5,086 bases of DNA. Source: an uncultured Caulobacteraceae bacterium (lineage in GTDB: Bacteria; Pseudomonadota; Alphaproteobacteria; Caulobacterales; Caulobacteraceae). Shown piece after piece: positions 1 through 4,677 of the stretch. Numbering within the stretch: the first letter of the stretch is position 1; every line of letters begins with the position of its first letter. The position numbers were made by a program, and so were the translations under genes. The stretch lies in assembly GCA_946482375.1 (NCBI GenBank), contig CAMLRH010000209.1, positions 1 to 5,086 on the forward strand, in the 5' to 3' direction. Below the pieces are notes generated by a model. That model was not told the origin of the DNA, searched no databases, and saw only the letters and a program-made list of their open reading frames with translations.

Positions 1-107
1 GCAAACCGGCCAAGGTCGCCATCGTCGCCGTCATGCGAAAGCTCATCGAGGCCGCAAACCTCGTCCTCAGCCGTCGCCAGCCATGGCTAAGACAGCCCGC
101 AACCTGA
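1..107 (+). CDS. IS110-family transposase, C-terminal end (partial)
   Basis: The open frame enters from the left edge (first full codon at 3) and stops at TGA 105-107, leaving 34 residues that begin KPAKVAIVAVMRKLIEAAN and end in PWLRQPAT. The K-P-A-K-V-A-(I/L)-V-A-x-M/A-R-K-L block followed by a short helix and a P-W pair is the usual C-terminal end of IS110/IS116/IS902-type transposases. These are DEDD-type enzymes with a C-terminal serine-recombinase-like catalytic half, and several are now known to be guided by an element-encoded bridge RNA. The catalytic residues lie outside the window, so neither intactness nor activity can be judged. The tail itself shows no frameshift or premature stop. 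Family assignment comes from this short signature only; the IS110 versus IS1111 subgroup cannot be decided. The gene reads toward rpsB, with its stop 221 bases before the rpsB start. Confidence 0.8.
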   Translation, partial: KPAKVAIVAVMRKLIEAANLVLSRRQPWLRQPAT

Positions 108-125
108 ACATGGTTGCTCATCCTC
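1..125 (+). mobile_element. Probable right-hand end of an IS110-type insertion sequence
   Basis: The transposase tail ends at 107 and is followed by an AACATGGTTGCTC stretch (108-120 region) that resembles the short non-coding right end often seen just after IS110 transposase genes in alphaproteobacteria. That resemblance is from memory, not from an alignment. IS110-group elements lack terminal inverted repeats and usually create no clear target duplication, so the boundary cannot be read from the sequence alone and 125 is a rough guess. If the element belongs to the IS1111 group, its non-coding end would be longer and could reach further toward rpsB. Confidence 0.4.
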
Positions 126-148
126 CCACGCCTCCGGCGCGGGCCCCT

Positions 149-169
149 CCTTCTCCCTCATGGAGAAGG
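149..169. repeat. Short inverted repeat, 8-bp stem (possible dispersed palindrome)
   Basis: CCTTCTCC (149-156) is perfectly complementary to GGAGAAGG (162-169) around the loop CTCAT. There is no T-run on either side, so it is not an intrinsic terminator. Close variants of a CCTTCTCCC-TCAT-GGGAGAAGG palindrome are, as far as I recall, frequent between genes in alphaproteobacteria, so this is probably a copy of a dispersed intergenic repeat. It lies between the transposase end and the rpsB leader and may mark the start of native chromosome sequence. Confidence 0.5.
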
Positions 170-266
170 GAAGAAGCCCTTGCTATTTCAGCCTCTTCAC
201 CCTAGGTAGCCCGCCATCTCACACGCAGGCGTTCGGCAGGTGCGGGTCAATCCCCGTATTCCGCCG

Positions 267-311
267 TTCCGGTCCCTTTAAGGGAATTGCCTGCGGAGGA
301 TCGAACCGGAA
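267..311 (+). promoter_or_regulatory. Candidate structured leader of rpsB (possible S2 autoregulation site)
   Basis: TTCCGGT (267-273) can pair with ACCGGAA (305-311). Between them CCC (274-276) can pair with GGG (282-284) around TTTAA; at DNA level 273-285 is a near-perfect palindrome, TCCCTT-T-AAGGGA. The outer stem ends one base before the rpsB Shine-Dalgarno sequence at 312-317, so folding could affect ribosome access. In E. coli the rpsB-tsf operon is repressed by free S2 acting on the rpsB leader; whether this structure has that role is an inference from position and base pairing alone. Confidence 0.3.
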
Positions 312-317
312 GAAGGA
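312..317 (+). promoter_or_regulatory. Ribosome binding site of rpsB
   Basis: GAAGGA lies 11 bases before ATG 329, a slightly long spacing. It supports the ATG at 329 over the in-frame TTG at 287, which would add 14 residues unlike any S2 start. The upstream GGAGG at 295-299 is 29 bases from the ATG, too far to serve it directly. Confidence 0.65.
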
Positions 318-328
318 CAAGTTTCAAA

Positions 329-1348
329 ATGGCTCTGCCAGATTTCTCCATGCGTGCGCTGCTCGAAGCCGGCGCTCACTTCGGCCACCAGACCCACCGC
401 TGGAACCCGAAGATGGAGCGCTACATCTTCGGATCGCGCTCCAACATCCACATCATCGACCTGTCGCAGTCGATCCCGCTCCTCCATCAGGCGCTGGTGA
501 AGGTGCGTGAGGTCGCGGCCTCCGGCGGCCGGGTGCTGTTCGTCGGCACCAAGCGCCAGGCGTCCGATCCCGTCGCCACGGCGGCCAAGCGCTGCGCCCA
601 GTATTACGTCAACCACCGCTGGCTCGGCGGCACCCTGACCAACTGGCGCACCATCTCCGGCTCTATCGCCCGCCTGCGCGAACTGGAAGCGGTGCTGGAC
701 GGCGGCGAAAGCGGCCGCACCAAGAAGGAATTGCTGACGCTGACCCGCGAGCGGGAGAAACTTGAGCTCAGCCTGGGCGGCATCAAGGACATGGGCTCGA
801 TCCCCGACCTGATGTTTGTGATCGACACCAACAAGGAAGCTATCGCCATCCAGGAAGCGCGCAAGCTGAACATTCCGGTGGTGGCCATCCTCGACACCAA
901 CTGCGATCCGGACGGCATCACCTATCCGATCCCGGGTAACGACGACGCCGCCCGCGCCATCCAGCTCTACTGCGACCTGATCGCGGACTCGGTGCTCGAC
1001 GGCCTGGCCGCCGGCCAGTCGGCCGCGGGCGTCGACCTCGGCGCTTCGGAAGCCCCGCCGGTCGAACCGGCGCTGACCGAAGAGCCTGCTCCCGCCCCTA
1101 AGGCCAAGAAGGCCGCCAAGGAAGAAGCCGCGCCTGCCGAAGCGCCGGCTCCGGAAGCCGCTGCTGAGGAGCCGGCCGCGGAAGCCGCCGCCGAGCCTGA
1201 AGCCAAGCCTGCCAAGGGCAAGAAGGCCAAGGCTGAAGCCGAAGCCGAAGCTGCGCCCGAAGCGACCCCCGAGCCCGCCCCGGAGGCCGCTCAGGAGGCC
1301 ACCGCCGAGGCCAACGAGGCCGTGACGGAAGAACCCGCCGCGAGCTGA
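329..1348 (+). CDS. rpsB: 30S ribosomal protein S2 with long Ala/Glu/Pro/Lys-rich C-terminal tail
   Basis: S2 sits on the solvent side of the 30S subunit between head and body, binds late in assembly together with S1, and is essential. The 339-residue product has the N-terminal S2 signature ([13 protein letters not shown], residues 8-20, followed by WNPKM at 25-29), the [13 protein letters not shown] block at 94-106 and the second signature [13 protein letters not shown] at 159-171, with [17 protein letters not shown] at 181-197. The folded core ends near residue 228. E. coli S2 has 241 residues, so residues 229-339 are an extension made almost only of A, E, P and K, with basic patches at 257-265 and 293-301; it is probably disordered. 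S2 tails of this style occur in some other alphaproteobacteria (for example Bradyrhizobium-type S2 of about 330 residues). ATG 329 is chosen because MALPDFSMR is the usual S2 start and the ribosome binding site fits. tsf follows 90 bases downstream, the standard pairing. Confidence 0.97.
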   Translation: MALPDFSMRALLEAGAHFGHQTHRWNPKMERYIFGSRSNIHIIDLSQSIPLLHQALVKVREVAASGGRVLFVGTKRQASDPVATAAKRCAQYYVNHRWLGGTLTNWRTISGSIARLRELEAVLDGGESGRTKKELLTLTREREKLELSLGGIKDMGSIPDLMFVIDTNKEAIAIQEARKLNIPVVAILDTNCDPDGITYPIPGNDDAARAIQLYCDLIADSVLDGLAAGQSAAGVDLGASEAPPVEPALTEEPAPAPKAKKAAKEEAAPAEAPAPEAAAEEPAAEAAAEPEAKPAKGKKAKAEAEAEAAPEATPEPAPEAAQEATAEANEAVTEEPAAS

Positions 1349-1363
1349 TCGCCGTCGCGATCA
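1346..1363 (+). other. Hairpin overlapping the rpsB stop codon
   Basis: TGATCGC (1346-1352) pairs perfectly with GCGATCA (1357-1363) around CGTC. The 5' arm begins with the rpsB stop codon itself. There is no T-run, so termination is unlikely; protection of the 3' end or RNA processing between rpsB and tsf is possible. It may also be chance, as seven-base stems are not rare in such G+C-rich DNA. Confidence 0.4.
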
Positions 1364-1384
1364 CCCGCAGCGAAAACGTCTTAT

Positions 1385-1409
1385 GCGACCGGGGCTTGGC
1401 TCCGGTCGC
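1385..1409 (+). terminator. rpsB-tsf intercistronic hairpin (candidate attenuator or partial terminator)
   Basis: The arms 1385-1395 and 1399-1409 form an 11-bp stem with one G-T pair (GCGACCGG with CCGGTCGC, then inner pairs) and a TTG loop. Only a weak TTT (1417-1419) follows, eight bases after the stem, so it is a poor intrinsic terminator, and tsf must be read through it. It could reduce tsf transcription, stabilise the upstream rpsB message or mark a processing site. It ends 29 bases before the tsf start and does not cover the tsf ribosome binding site. Confidence 0.45.
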
Positions 1410-1426
1410 TCACCTGTTTCGAACCT

Positions 1427-1431
1427 GGAGG
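1427..1431 (+). promoter_or_regulatory. Ribosome binding site of tsf, deciding between two ATG codons
   Basis: GGAGG stands only one base before ATG 1433 but seven bases before the in-frame ATG 1439. The second spacing is normal for initiation, and it gives the standard EF-Ts start [13 protein letters not shown], so 1439 is preferred over 1433 (which would add Met-Thr). Confidence 0.75.
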
Positions 1432-1438
1432 AATGACC

Positions 1439-2362
1439 ATGGCCGAGATCACGGCAGCGCTGGTCAAGGAACTGCGCGAAAAGTCCGGCGTCGGCATGAT
1501 GGACTGCAAGAAGGCCTTGCAGGAGAACGACGGCGACATGCAGGCGGCCATCGACTGGCTGCGCGCCAAGGGCCTGTCGAAAGCGGCCAAGAAGGCTGAC
1601 CGCGCCGCCGCCGAGGGCCTGGTGGCCATCGCCGTGCGCGCCGAGGCCGGCGGCATGACCGCCGCCGCGGTCGAGCTGAACGCCGAGACCGACTTCGTCG
1701 CCCGTAACGAGCTGTTCCAGAACGCCGCCCAGACCGCCGCCCACGCGGCGCTGGACGAGCAGCCGGACGTCGACGCCATCAACGCCGCCAAGACGCCGCA
1801 AGGCGAAACCGTCGGCGACATGATCACTAACCTGATCGCCACTATCGGCGAGAACATGGTGCTGCGCCGCGCGGCCCGCTTTGCGGTGACCAAGGGCGCT
1901 ATCGGCTCCTACGTCCACAACGCCGTCGCGCCGGGCCTCGGCAAGATCGGCGTGCTGGTGGCCGTCGAGGGCGACGGCGACCAGGCCAAGCTCGCCGAAC
2001 TGGGCCGCAAGATCGCCATGCACGTGGCCGCCACCTCGCCGCTGTCGCTGTCGGCCGATGACCTCGACCCGGCCGCCGTCGAGCGCGAGCGCGCCGTTCT
2101 GATGGAAAAGGCCCGCGAGGAAGGCCGTCCGGACAACATGATCGAGAAGATCGTGGGCGGTCAGATCGCCAAGTTCCAGCGCGAGGTTGTTCTGCTCGAG
2201 CAGCCCTTCGTCATGAACCCGGATCAGACCGTGAAGCAGCTGGTCGCCGAAACGCCCGGCGCGACGGTCACCGGCTTCGTCCGGCTGGCTCTGGGCGAGG
2301 GCGTCGAGAAGAAGGCCGACGACTTCGCCGCCGAAGTCGCTTCGATGACCGGCGGCCAGTAA
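1439..2362 (+). CDS. tsf: Translation elongation factor Ts (EF-Ts)
   Basis: EF-Ts is the cytoplasmic nucleotide exchange factor that releases GDP from EF-Tu so that EF-Tu can rebind GTP and aminoacyl-tRNA. The 307-residue product shows the N-terminal UBA-like module (residues 1 to about 55) with signature [16 protein letters not shown] (12-27), and the second signature [12 protein letters not shown] (79-90). Its TDFV loop (84-87) is the segment that, in E. coli, pushes Asp and Phe side chains toward the Mg2+ site of EF-Tu. The dimerisation core follows, and the C-terminal part contains [14 protein letters not shown] (256-269), typical of the family. Length is close to other alphaproteobacterial EF-Ts proteins (about 300). 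It is the last gene before a strong terminator, so rpsB and tsf probably form their own transcription unit. No anomalies are seen. Confidence 0.97.
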   Translation: MAEITAALVKELREKSGVGMMDCKKALQENDGDMQAAIDWLRAKGLSKAAKKADRAAAEGLVAIAVRAEAGGMTAAAVELNAETDFVARNELFQNAAQTAAHAALDEQPDVDAINAAKTPQGETVGDMITNLIATIGENMVLRRAARFAVTKGAIGSYVHNAVAPGLGKIGVLVAVEGDGDQAKLAELGRKIAMHVAATSPLSLSADDLDPAAVERERAVLMEKAREEGRPDNMIEKIVGGQIAKFQREVVLLEQPFVMNPDQTVKQLVAETPGATVTGFVRLALGEGVEKKADDFAAEVASMTGGQ

Positions 2363-2370
2363 GCCCAAAC

Positions 2371-2403
2371 CGTCATCCTCGGGCTTGTCCCGAGGACCCA
2401 GAA
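2371..2403 (-). repeat. REP-like hairpin repeat, left copy (inverted)
   Basis: A 33-base unit starting 8 bases after the tsf stop contains TCCTCGGG (2376-2383) and its perfect complement CCCGAGGA (2389-2396) around a five-base loop. Read on the minus strand it is the same element as 2461-2493, with four differences. Translated on that strand it gives LGPRDKPEDDG, a phrase that recurs in spurious proteins annotated in alphaproteobacterial genomes (DPRVKPEDDG types). This suggests a widely dispersed intergenic repeat family; the wider distribution is from memory. Confidence 0.75.
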
Positions 2404-2405
2404 GC

Positions 2406-2447
2406 ACCGCCGTTTCAGTGAGAGCTGAAGCGGCGGTTCTTTATTTT
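2406..2447 (+). terminator. Strong intrinsic terminator after tsf
   Basis: A 13-bp stem is formed by 2406-2418 and 2425-2437 (ACCGCCG with CGGCGGT, then TTTCAG with CTGAAG including one G-T pair) around the loop TGAGAG. It is followed at once by the T-rich tract TCTTTATTTT (2438-2447). There is no T-run on the opposite side, so it works for + strand transcripts only. It should end the rpsB-tsf message and separate it from pyrH. Confidence 0.9.
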
Positions 2448-2460
2448 GGGACGCCCACGT

Positions 2461-2493
2461 TTCTGGGTCCTAGGCACAAGGCCTAGGATGACG
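2461..2493 (+). repeat. REP-like hairpin repeat, right copy
   Basis: This is the partner of 2371-2403 in opposite orientation: 29 of 33 bases agree with the reverse complement of the left copy. TCCTAGGC (2468-2475) pairs perfectly with GCCTAGGA (2481-2488) around ACAAG. The two copies and the terminator between them give three consecutive hairpins; alternatively the copies could pair with each other and enclose the terminator. Confidence 0.75.
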
Positions 2494-2512
2494 GGGTGTG
2501 GGTGGCTATGTT
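2488..2512 (+). promoter_or_regulatory. Candidate housekeeping promoter for pyrH-frr-uppS-cdsA
   Basis: ATGACGG (2488-2494) matches six of seven bases of the Caulobacter housekeeping -35 form TTGACGS. After a 10-base spacer, GCTATGTT (2505-2512) matches five of seven defined bases of the -10 form GCTANAWC; the published spacing is 10-14. Most of the -35 box lies in the outer edge of the right repeat copy. A promoter is expected here because a strong terminator precedes pyrH. The match is moderate, and transcription would start about 20 bases before the pyrH ATG. Confidence 0.45.
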
Positions 2513-2530
2513 GCGCGCCGCATGACTCGT

Positions 2531-2535
2531 AAGGA
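2531..2535 (+). promoter_or_regulatory. Ribosome binding site of pyrH
   Basis: AAGGA sits six bases before ATG 2542, a good spacing that supports this start. An ATG at 2522 is out of frame with pyrH. Confidence 0.7.
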
Positions 2536-2541
2536 CGCCGG

Positions 2542-3285
2542 ATGAGCCGCAGGCCCCCCCGCTACAAGAAGATCCTGCTGAAGGTGTCCGGCGAGGTGCT
2601 GATGGGCGAACAGTCCTTCGGCATGGACATGAACACCATCGCCAATGTGGCGGAAGACATTAAGGAAATCGTCTCCACCGGGGTCGAGCTTTGCCTCGTC
2701 ATCGGCGGCGGCAACATCTTCCGCGGGCTGGCCGGCGCCGCCAAGGGAATGGAGCGGGCCAGCGCCGACTACATGGGCATGCTGGCCACCGTCATGAACG
2801 CGCTGGCCATGCAGGACGCGCTGGAGCGCATCGGCGTCCAGACCCGCGTGCAGTCGGCGATCCCGATGGCCACCGTTTGCGAGCCCTACATCCGCCGCCG
2901 CGCCCAGCGGCATCTCGACAAGGGTCGGGTGGTGATCTTCGCCGCCGGCACGGGCAATCCGTTCTTCACGACCGACACCGCCGCTGCTCTGCGCGCGGCC
3001 GAGATGGGCTGCGACGCCCTTTTCAAGGGCACCTCGGTCGACGGCGTCTATACGGCTGACCCGAAGAGGGACAAGAGCGCCCAGCGCTACGAGCGGCTAA
3101 GCTATCTGGACGTCTTGTCCAAAGACCTGAAAGTCATGGACGCCTCGGCTATCAGCCTGATGCGCGAGAACGGCATCCCGATCGTGGTCTTCTCGATCCG
3201 CGGGCGCGGCAACCTGCTCAGCGTTCTGACCGGCGACGGCACCCACACGACCATCGCCGAAGACCCGCACTTCGTCGAACAATAG
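2542..3285 (+). CDS. pyrH: Uridylate kinase (UMP kinase)
   Basis: This cytoplasmic enzyme phosphorylates UMP to UDP with ATP, the step that feeds UTP, CTP and the UDP-sugars of the cell envelope. Bacterial UMP kinases are hexamers of the amino-acid-kinase fold, normally activated by GTP and inhibited by UTP. The 247-residue product has KVSGE (14-18) at the phosphate-binding end, the glycine-rich [10 protein letters not shown] (53-62), [16 protein letters not shown] (77-92) of the UMP and dimer region, the phosphoryl-transfer segment [10 protein letters not shown] (136-145) and the ATP-site motif DGVYTADP (167-174). No key segment is missing and the length is normal (E. coli 241). It opens the second transcription unit and lies 11 bases before frr, an arrangement conserved across proteobacteria. 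Confidence 0.97.
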   Translation: MSRRPPRYKKILLKVSGEVLMGEQSFGMDMNTIANVAEDIKEIVSTGVELCLVIGGGNIFRGLAGAAKGMERASADYMGMLATVMNALAMQDALERIGVQTRVQSAIPMATVCEPYIRRRAQRHLDKGRVVIFAAGTGNPFFTTDTAAALRAAEMGCDALFKGTSVDGVYTADPKRDKSAQRYERLSYLDVLSKDLKVMDASAISLMRENGIPIVVFSIRGRGNLLSVLTGDGTHTTIAEDPHFVEQ

Positions 3286-3288
3286 GAG
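3284..3288 (+). promoter_or_regulatory. Ribosome binding site of frr overlapping the pyrH stop
   Basis: AGGAG shares its first two bases with the pyrH stop TAG (3283-3285) and lies eight bases before ATG 3297. This geometry favours translational coupling: ribosomes finishing pyrH uncover or directly re-use the frr site. Confidence 0.75.
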
Positions 3289-3296
3289 AGCCCCGC

Positions 3297-3860
3297 ATGG
3301 CCGGCGAGAAGCCAGTCCTTTCCGTCTACGCCCAGCGCATGGACAAGGCCGTCCAGGCGCTGAAGGAGGAGTTCGGGACGCTGCGCACGGGCCGCGCCTC
3401 GGCCACCATCCTCGACCAGGTGATGGTCGACGCCTACGGCTCGGCGATGCCGCTCAACCAGGTCGGCTCGATCAGCGTGCCGGAGCCGCGCTCCATCACG
3501 GTCAACGTGTGGGACCGCGGGCTCATCGTCTCGGTCGAAAAGGCGATCAGGAACGCGGGCTTAGGCCTGAATCCTGTGGTTGAGGGCCAGAACCTGCGCA
3601 TCCCGATCCCGCCGCTGACCGAAGACCGCCGCCGCGAACTGGCCAAAGTCGCCGGCAAGTATGCCGAGCAGCAGCGGATCGCCGTGCGCAACGTCCGCCG
3701 CGACGCCATGGACGACCTGAAGAAGGCCGAGAAGGACCACGTCATCACCCAGGACGAGCATCGCAAGCTCGATACCGAGGTCCAGAAGCTGACCGACGAG
3801 GCCGTGAAGCGGGTCGACGAAGCCTTGAAAACCAAGGAACAAGAGATCATGCAGGTCTGA
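3297..3860 (+). CDS. frr: Ribosome recycling factor (RRF)
   Basis: RRF works with EF-G to split the post-termination ribosome into subunits and is essential in most bacteria. The 187-residue product (E. coli 185) has the two-domain plan. The three-helix domain I is formed by residues 1 to about 30 and about 105 to 187, and the beta-rich domain II lies between. Visible family motifs are LRTGRAS (29-35), [14 protein letters not shown] (52-65), the hinge-side [12 protein letters not shown] (101-112) and RNVRRDA (131-137), which carries the conserved arginines that contact 23S rRNA. The end, [13 protein letters not shown], matches what I recall of Caulobacter RRF and supports the family assignment. 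Met 138 follows RRDA where E. coli has Asn; otherwise the protein is ordinary. Confidence 0.97.
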   Translation: MAGEKPVLSVYAQRMDKAVQALKEEFGTLRTGRASATILDQVMVDAYGSAMPLNQVGSISVPEPRSITVNVWDRGLIVSVEKAIRNAGLGLNPVVEGQNLRIPIPPLTEDRRRELAKVAGKYAEQQRIAVRNVRRDAMDDLKKAEKDHVITQDEHRKLDTEVQKLTDEAVKRVDEALKTKEQEIMQV

Positions 3861-3886
3861 TCGCCCCCACCTCGGAAGAGGGGCGA
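3861..3886 (+). other. frr-uppS intercistronic hairpin with a GNRA-type loop
   Basis: Immediately after the frr stop, TCGCC (3861-3865) pairs with GGCGA (3882-3886) and CCTC (3870-3873) pairs with GAGG (3878-3881), closing a GGAA tetraloop with a four-base bulge on the 5' side. No T-run follows, so it is not a terminator. It ends just before the uppS ribosome binding site (GAGGA, 3889-3893) and may stabilise or process the message. Chance is possible. Confidence 0.35.
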
Positions 3887-3903
3887 ATGAGGAAGCGTAC
3901 TGG

Positions 3904-4677
3904 ATGCCCTCCCACACCGGCTTGCGGCAGCGGGCGGCAGGCTCCCCGGAGGGAGCCGCGCCGTTGCATGTGGCCATCATCATGGACGGCAACGGCCGCT
4001 GGGCGAAGCGGCGGGGGCTGCCGCGCACCTTCGGGCACCGTGAGGGCGTCAAGGCGCTGAAGCGCACCGTCGAAGGCGCGGCGGACTGCGGCGTCGGCAT
4101 CCTCACCGTCTTCGGCTTCTCGACCGAGAACTGGCGCCGGCCGGCCGCCGAAGTCAGCGAGTTGATGGGTCTGCTCAAGTCCTATGTGGAAAGCGACCTT
4201 GAGCGATTGGCGCGCGAGGGCGTTCGCGTCCGGGTGCTCGGCCGCCGCACGGGGCTGAAGCCGGACATCCTCGAGATCATCGAACGGGCCGAGGCGCGGA
4301 CCCGCGACAACGACCGCTTCCAGCTGCAGGTCGCCTTCAACTACGGCGGCCAGGCCGACATCGTCGACGCCGCCCGCCGCTTCGCCGAGGCGGTGGCGCG
4401 GGGCGAGGCCAAGCCCGACGACCTGACCGAGGAGCGGTTCGAGGCGTCGCTGTCGACCGCGCCCAGCCCGCCGCCGGACCTGATCGTGCGCACCAGCGGC
4501 GAACACCGCATTTCCAACTTCCTGCTCTGGGAAAGCGCCTACGCCGAGCTGGTCTTCCAGGAAGTCCTGTGGCCCGACTACGGCCCCGAACACCTCAAGG
4601 CCGCCATCGCCGAATTCCGCTCGCGGGACCGGCGCTATGGCGGAGTGGCGGCTGATGACGTCCTCGCAGCCGGTTAG
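3904..4677 (+). CDS. uppS: Di-trans,poly-cis-undecaprenyl diphosphate synthase
   Basis: This cis-prenyltransferase adds eight isopentenyl units to farnesyl diphosphate and gives the C55 carrier lipid used for peptidoglycan and other envelope polysaccharides. The 257-residue product has the catalytic MDGNGRWAKRRG (27-38, with Asp 28 coordinating Mg2+ at the diphosphate), FGHREG (43-48), FSTENWRRP (72-80), FNYGG (145-149) and the isopentenyl-diphosphate-binding DLIVRTSGEHRISNFLLW (192-209), followed by AYAELVF (212-218). All expected key residues are present. ATG 3904 has GAGGA ten bases upstream; the first 20 residues are a non-conserved leader, so a slightly later start is conceivable but no better start codon is seen. 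It follows frr by 43 bases and overlaps cdsA. Confidence 0.96.
   Translation: MPSHTGLRQRAAGSPEGAAPLHVAIIMDGNGRWAKRRGLPRTFGHREGVKALKRTVEGAADCGVGILTVFGFSTENWRRPAAEVSELMGLLKSYVESDLERLAREGVRVRVLGRRTGLKPDILEIIERAEARTRDNDRFQLQVAFNYGGQADIVDAARRFAEAVARGEAKPDDLTEERFEASLSTAPSPPPDLIVRTSGEHRISNFLLWESAYAELVFQEVLWPDYGPEHLKAAIAEFRSRDRRYGGVAADDVLAAG

Larger units (their letters stand above)
108..328 (+). promoter_or_regulatory. Gene-free region upstream of rpsB: IS end, palindrome, rpsB promoter and leader
   Basis: No credible coding sequence is present. From left to right it holds the presumed insertion-sequence end, the inverted repeat at 149-169, a plain stretch, and a structured segment at 267-311 before the rpsB ribosome binding site. 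The rpsB promoter must lie here or inside the insertion sequence, but I find no convincing one. The best -10-like match to the Caulobacter housekeeping form GCTANAWC is GCTATTTC at 182-189 (six of seven defined bases), and it lacks a matching TTGACG-like -35 at 10-14 bases upstream. A strong Shine-Dalgarno-like GGAGG at 295-299 has no start codon at suitable spacing. Confidence 0.45.

Noticed and set aside
287..328. TTG 287 as the rpsB start, adding 14 residues
   Set aside because: The added residues are not S2-like, the start is a weak codon, and ATG 329 gives the standard N-terminus with GAAGGA upstream.
160..510. Plus-strand frame of 116 codons across the rpsB leader and start of rpsB
   Set aside because: It runs out of frame through the conserved S2 signature, has no Shine-Dalgarno sequence, and resembles no known protein.
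967..1364. Minus-strand Ala/Ser-rich and Arg/Pro-rich frames under the S2 tail
   Set aside because: They only reflect the repetitive GCC/GAA codons of the low-complexity tail read backwards.
1385..1420. Full intrinsic terminator between rpsB and tsf
   Set aside because: The stem is good but lacks an adjacent T-run, and tsf has no visible promoter of its own, so complete termination is unlikely; it is kept only as a candidate attenuator.
1361..2407. Long minus-strand open frame (348 codons) antisense to tsf
   Set aside because: It mirrors the G/C-rich third positions of tsf, its protein is low-complexity and matches no family I know, and its first residues come from translating the REP-like repeat.
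2691..3059. Plus-strand Arg/His-rich frame of 122 codons inside pyrH
   Set aside because: It is the +1 shadow of pyrH; Arg, Gly and His richness is typical of shifted reading in G/C-rich genes.
3434..4178. Overlapping minus-strand frames across frr and uppS
   Set aside because: They are shadows of confidently identified genes, with skewed residue composition and no motifs.
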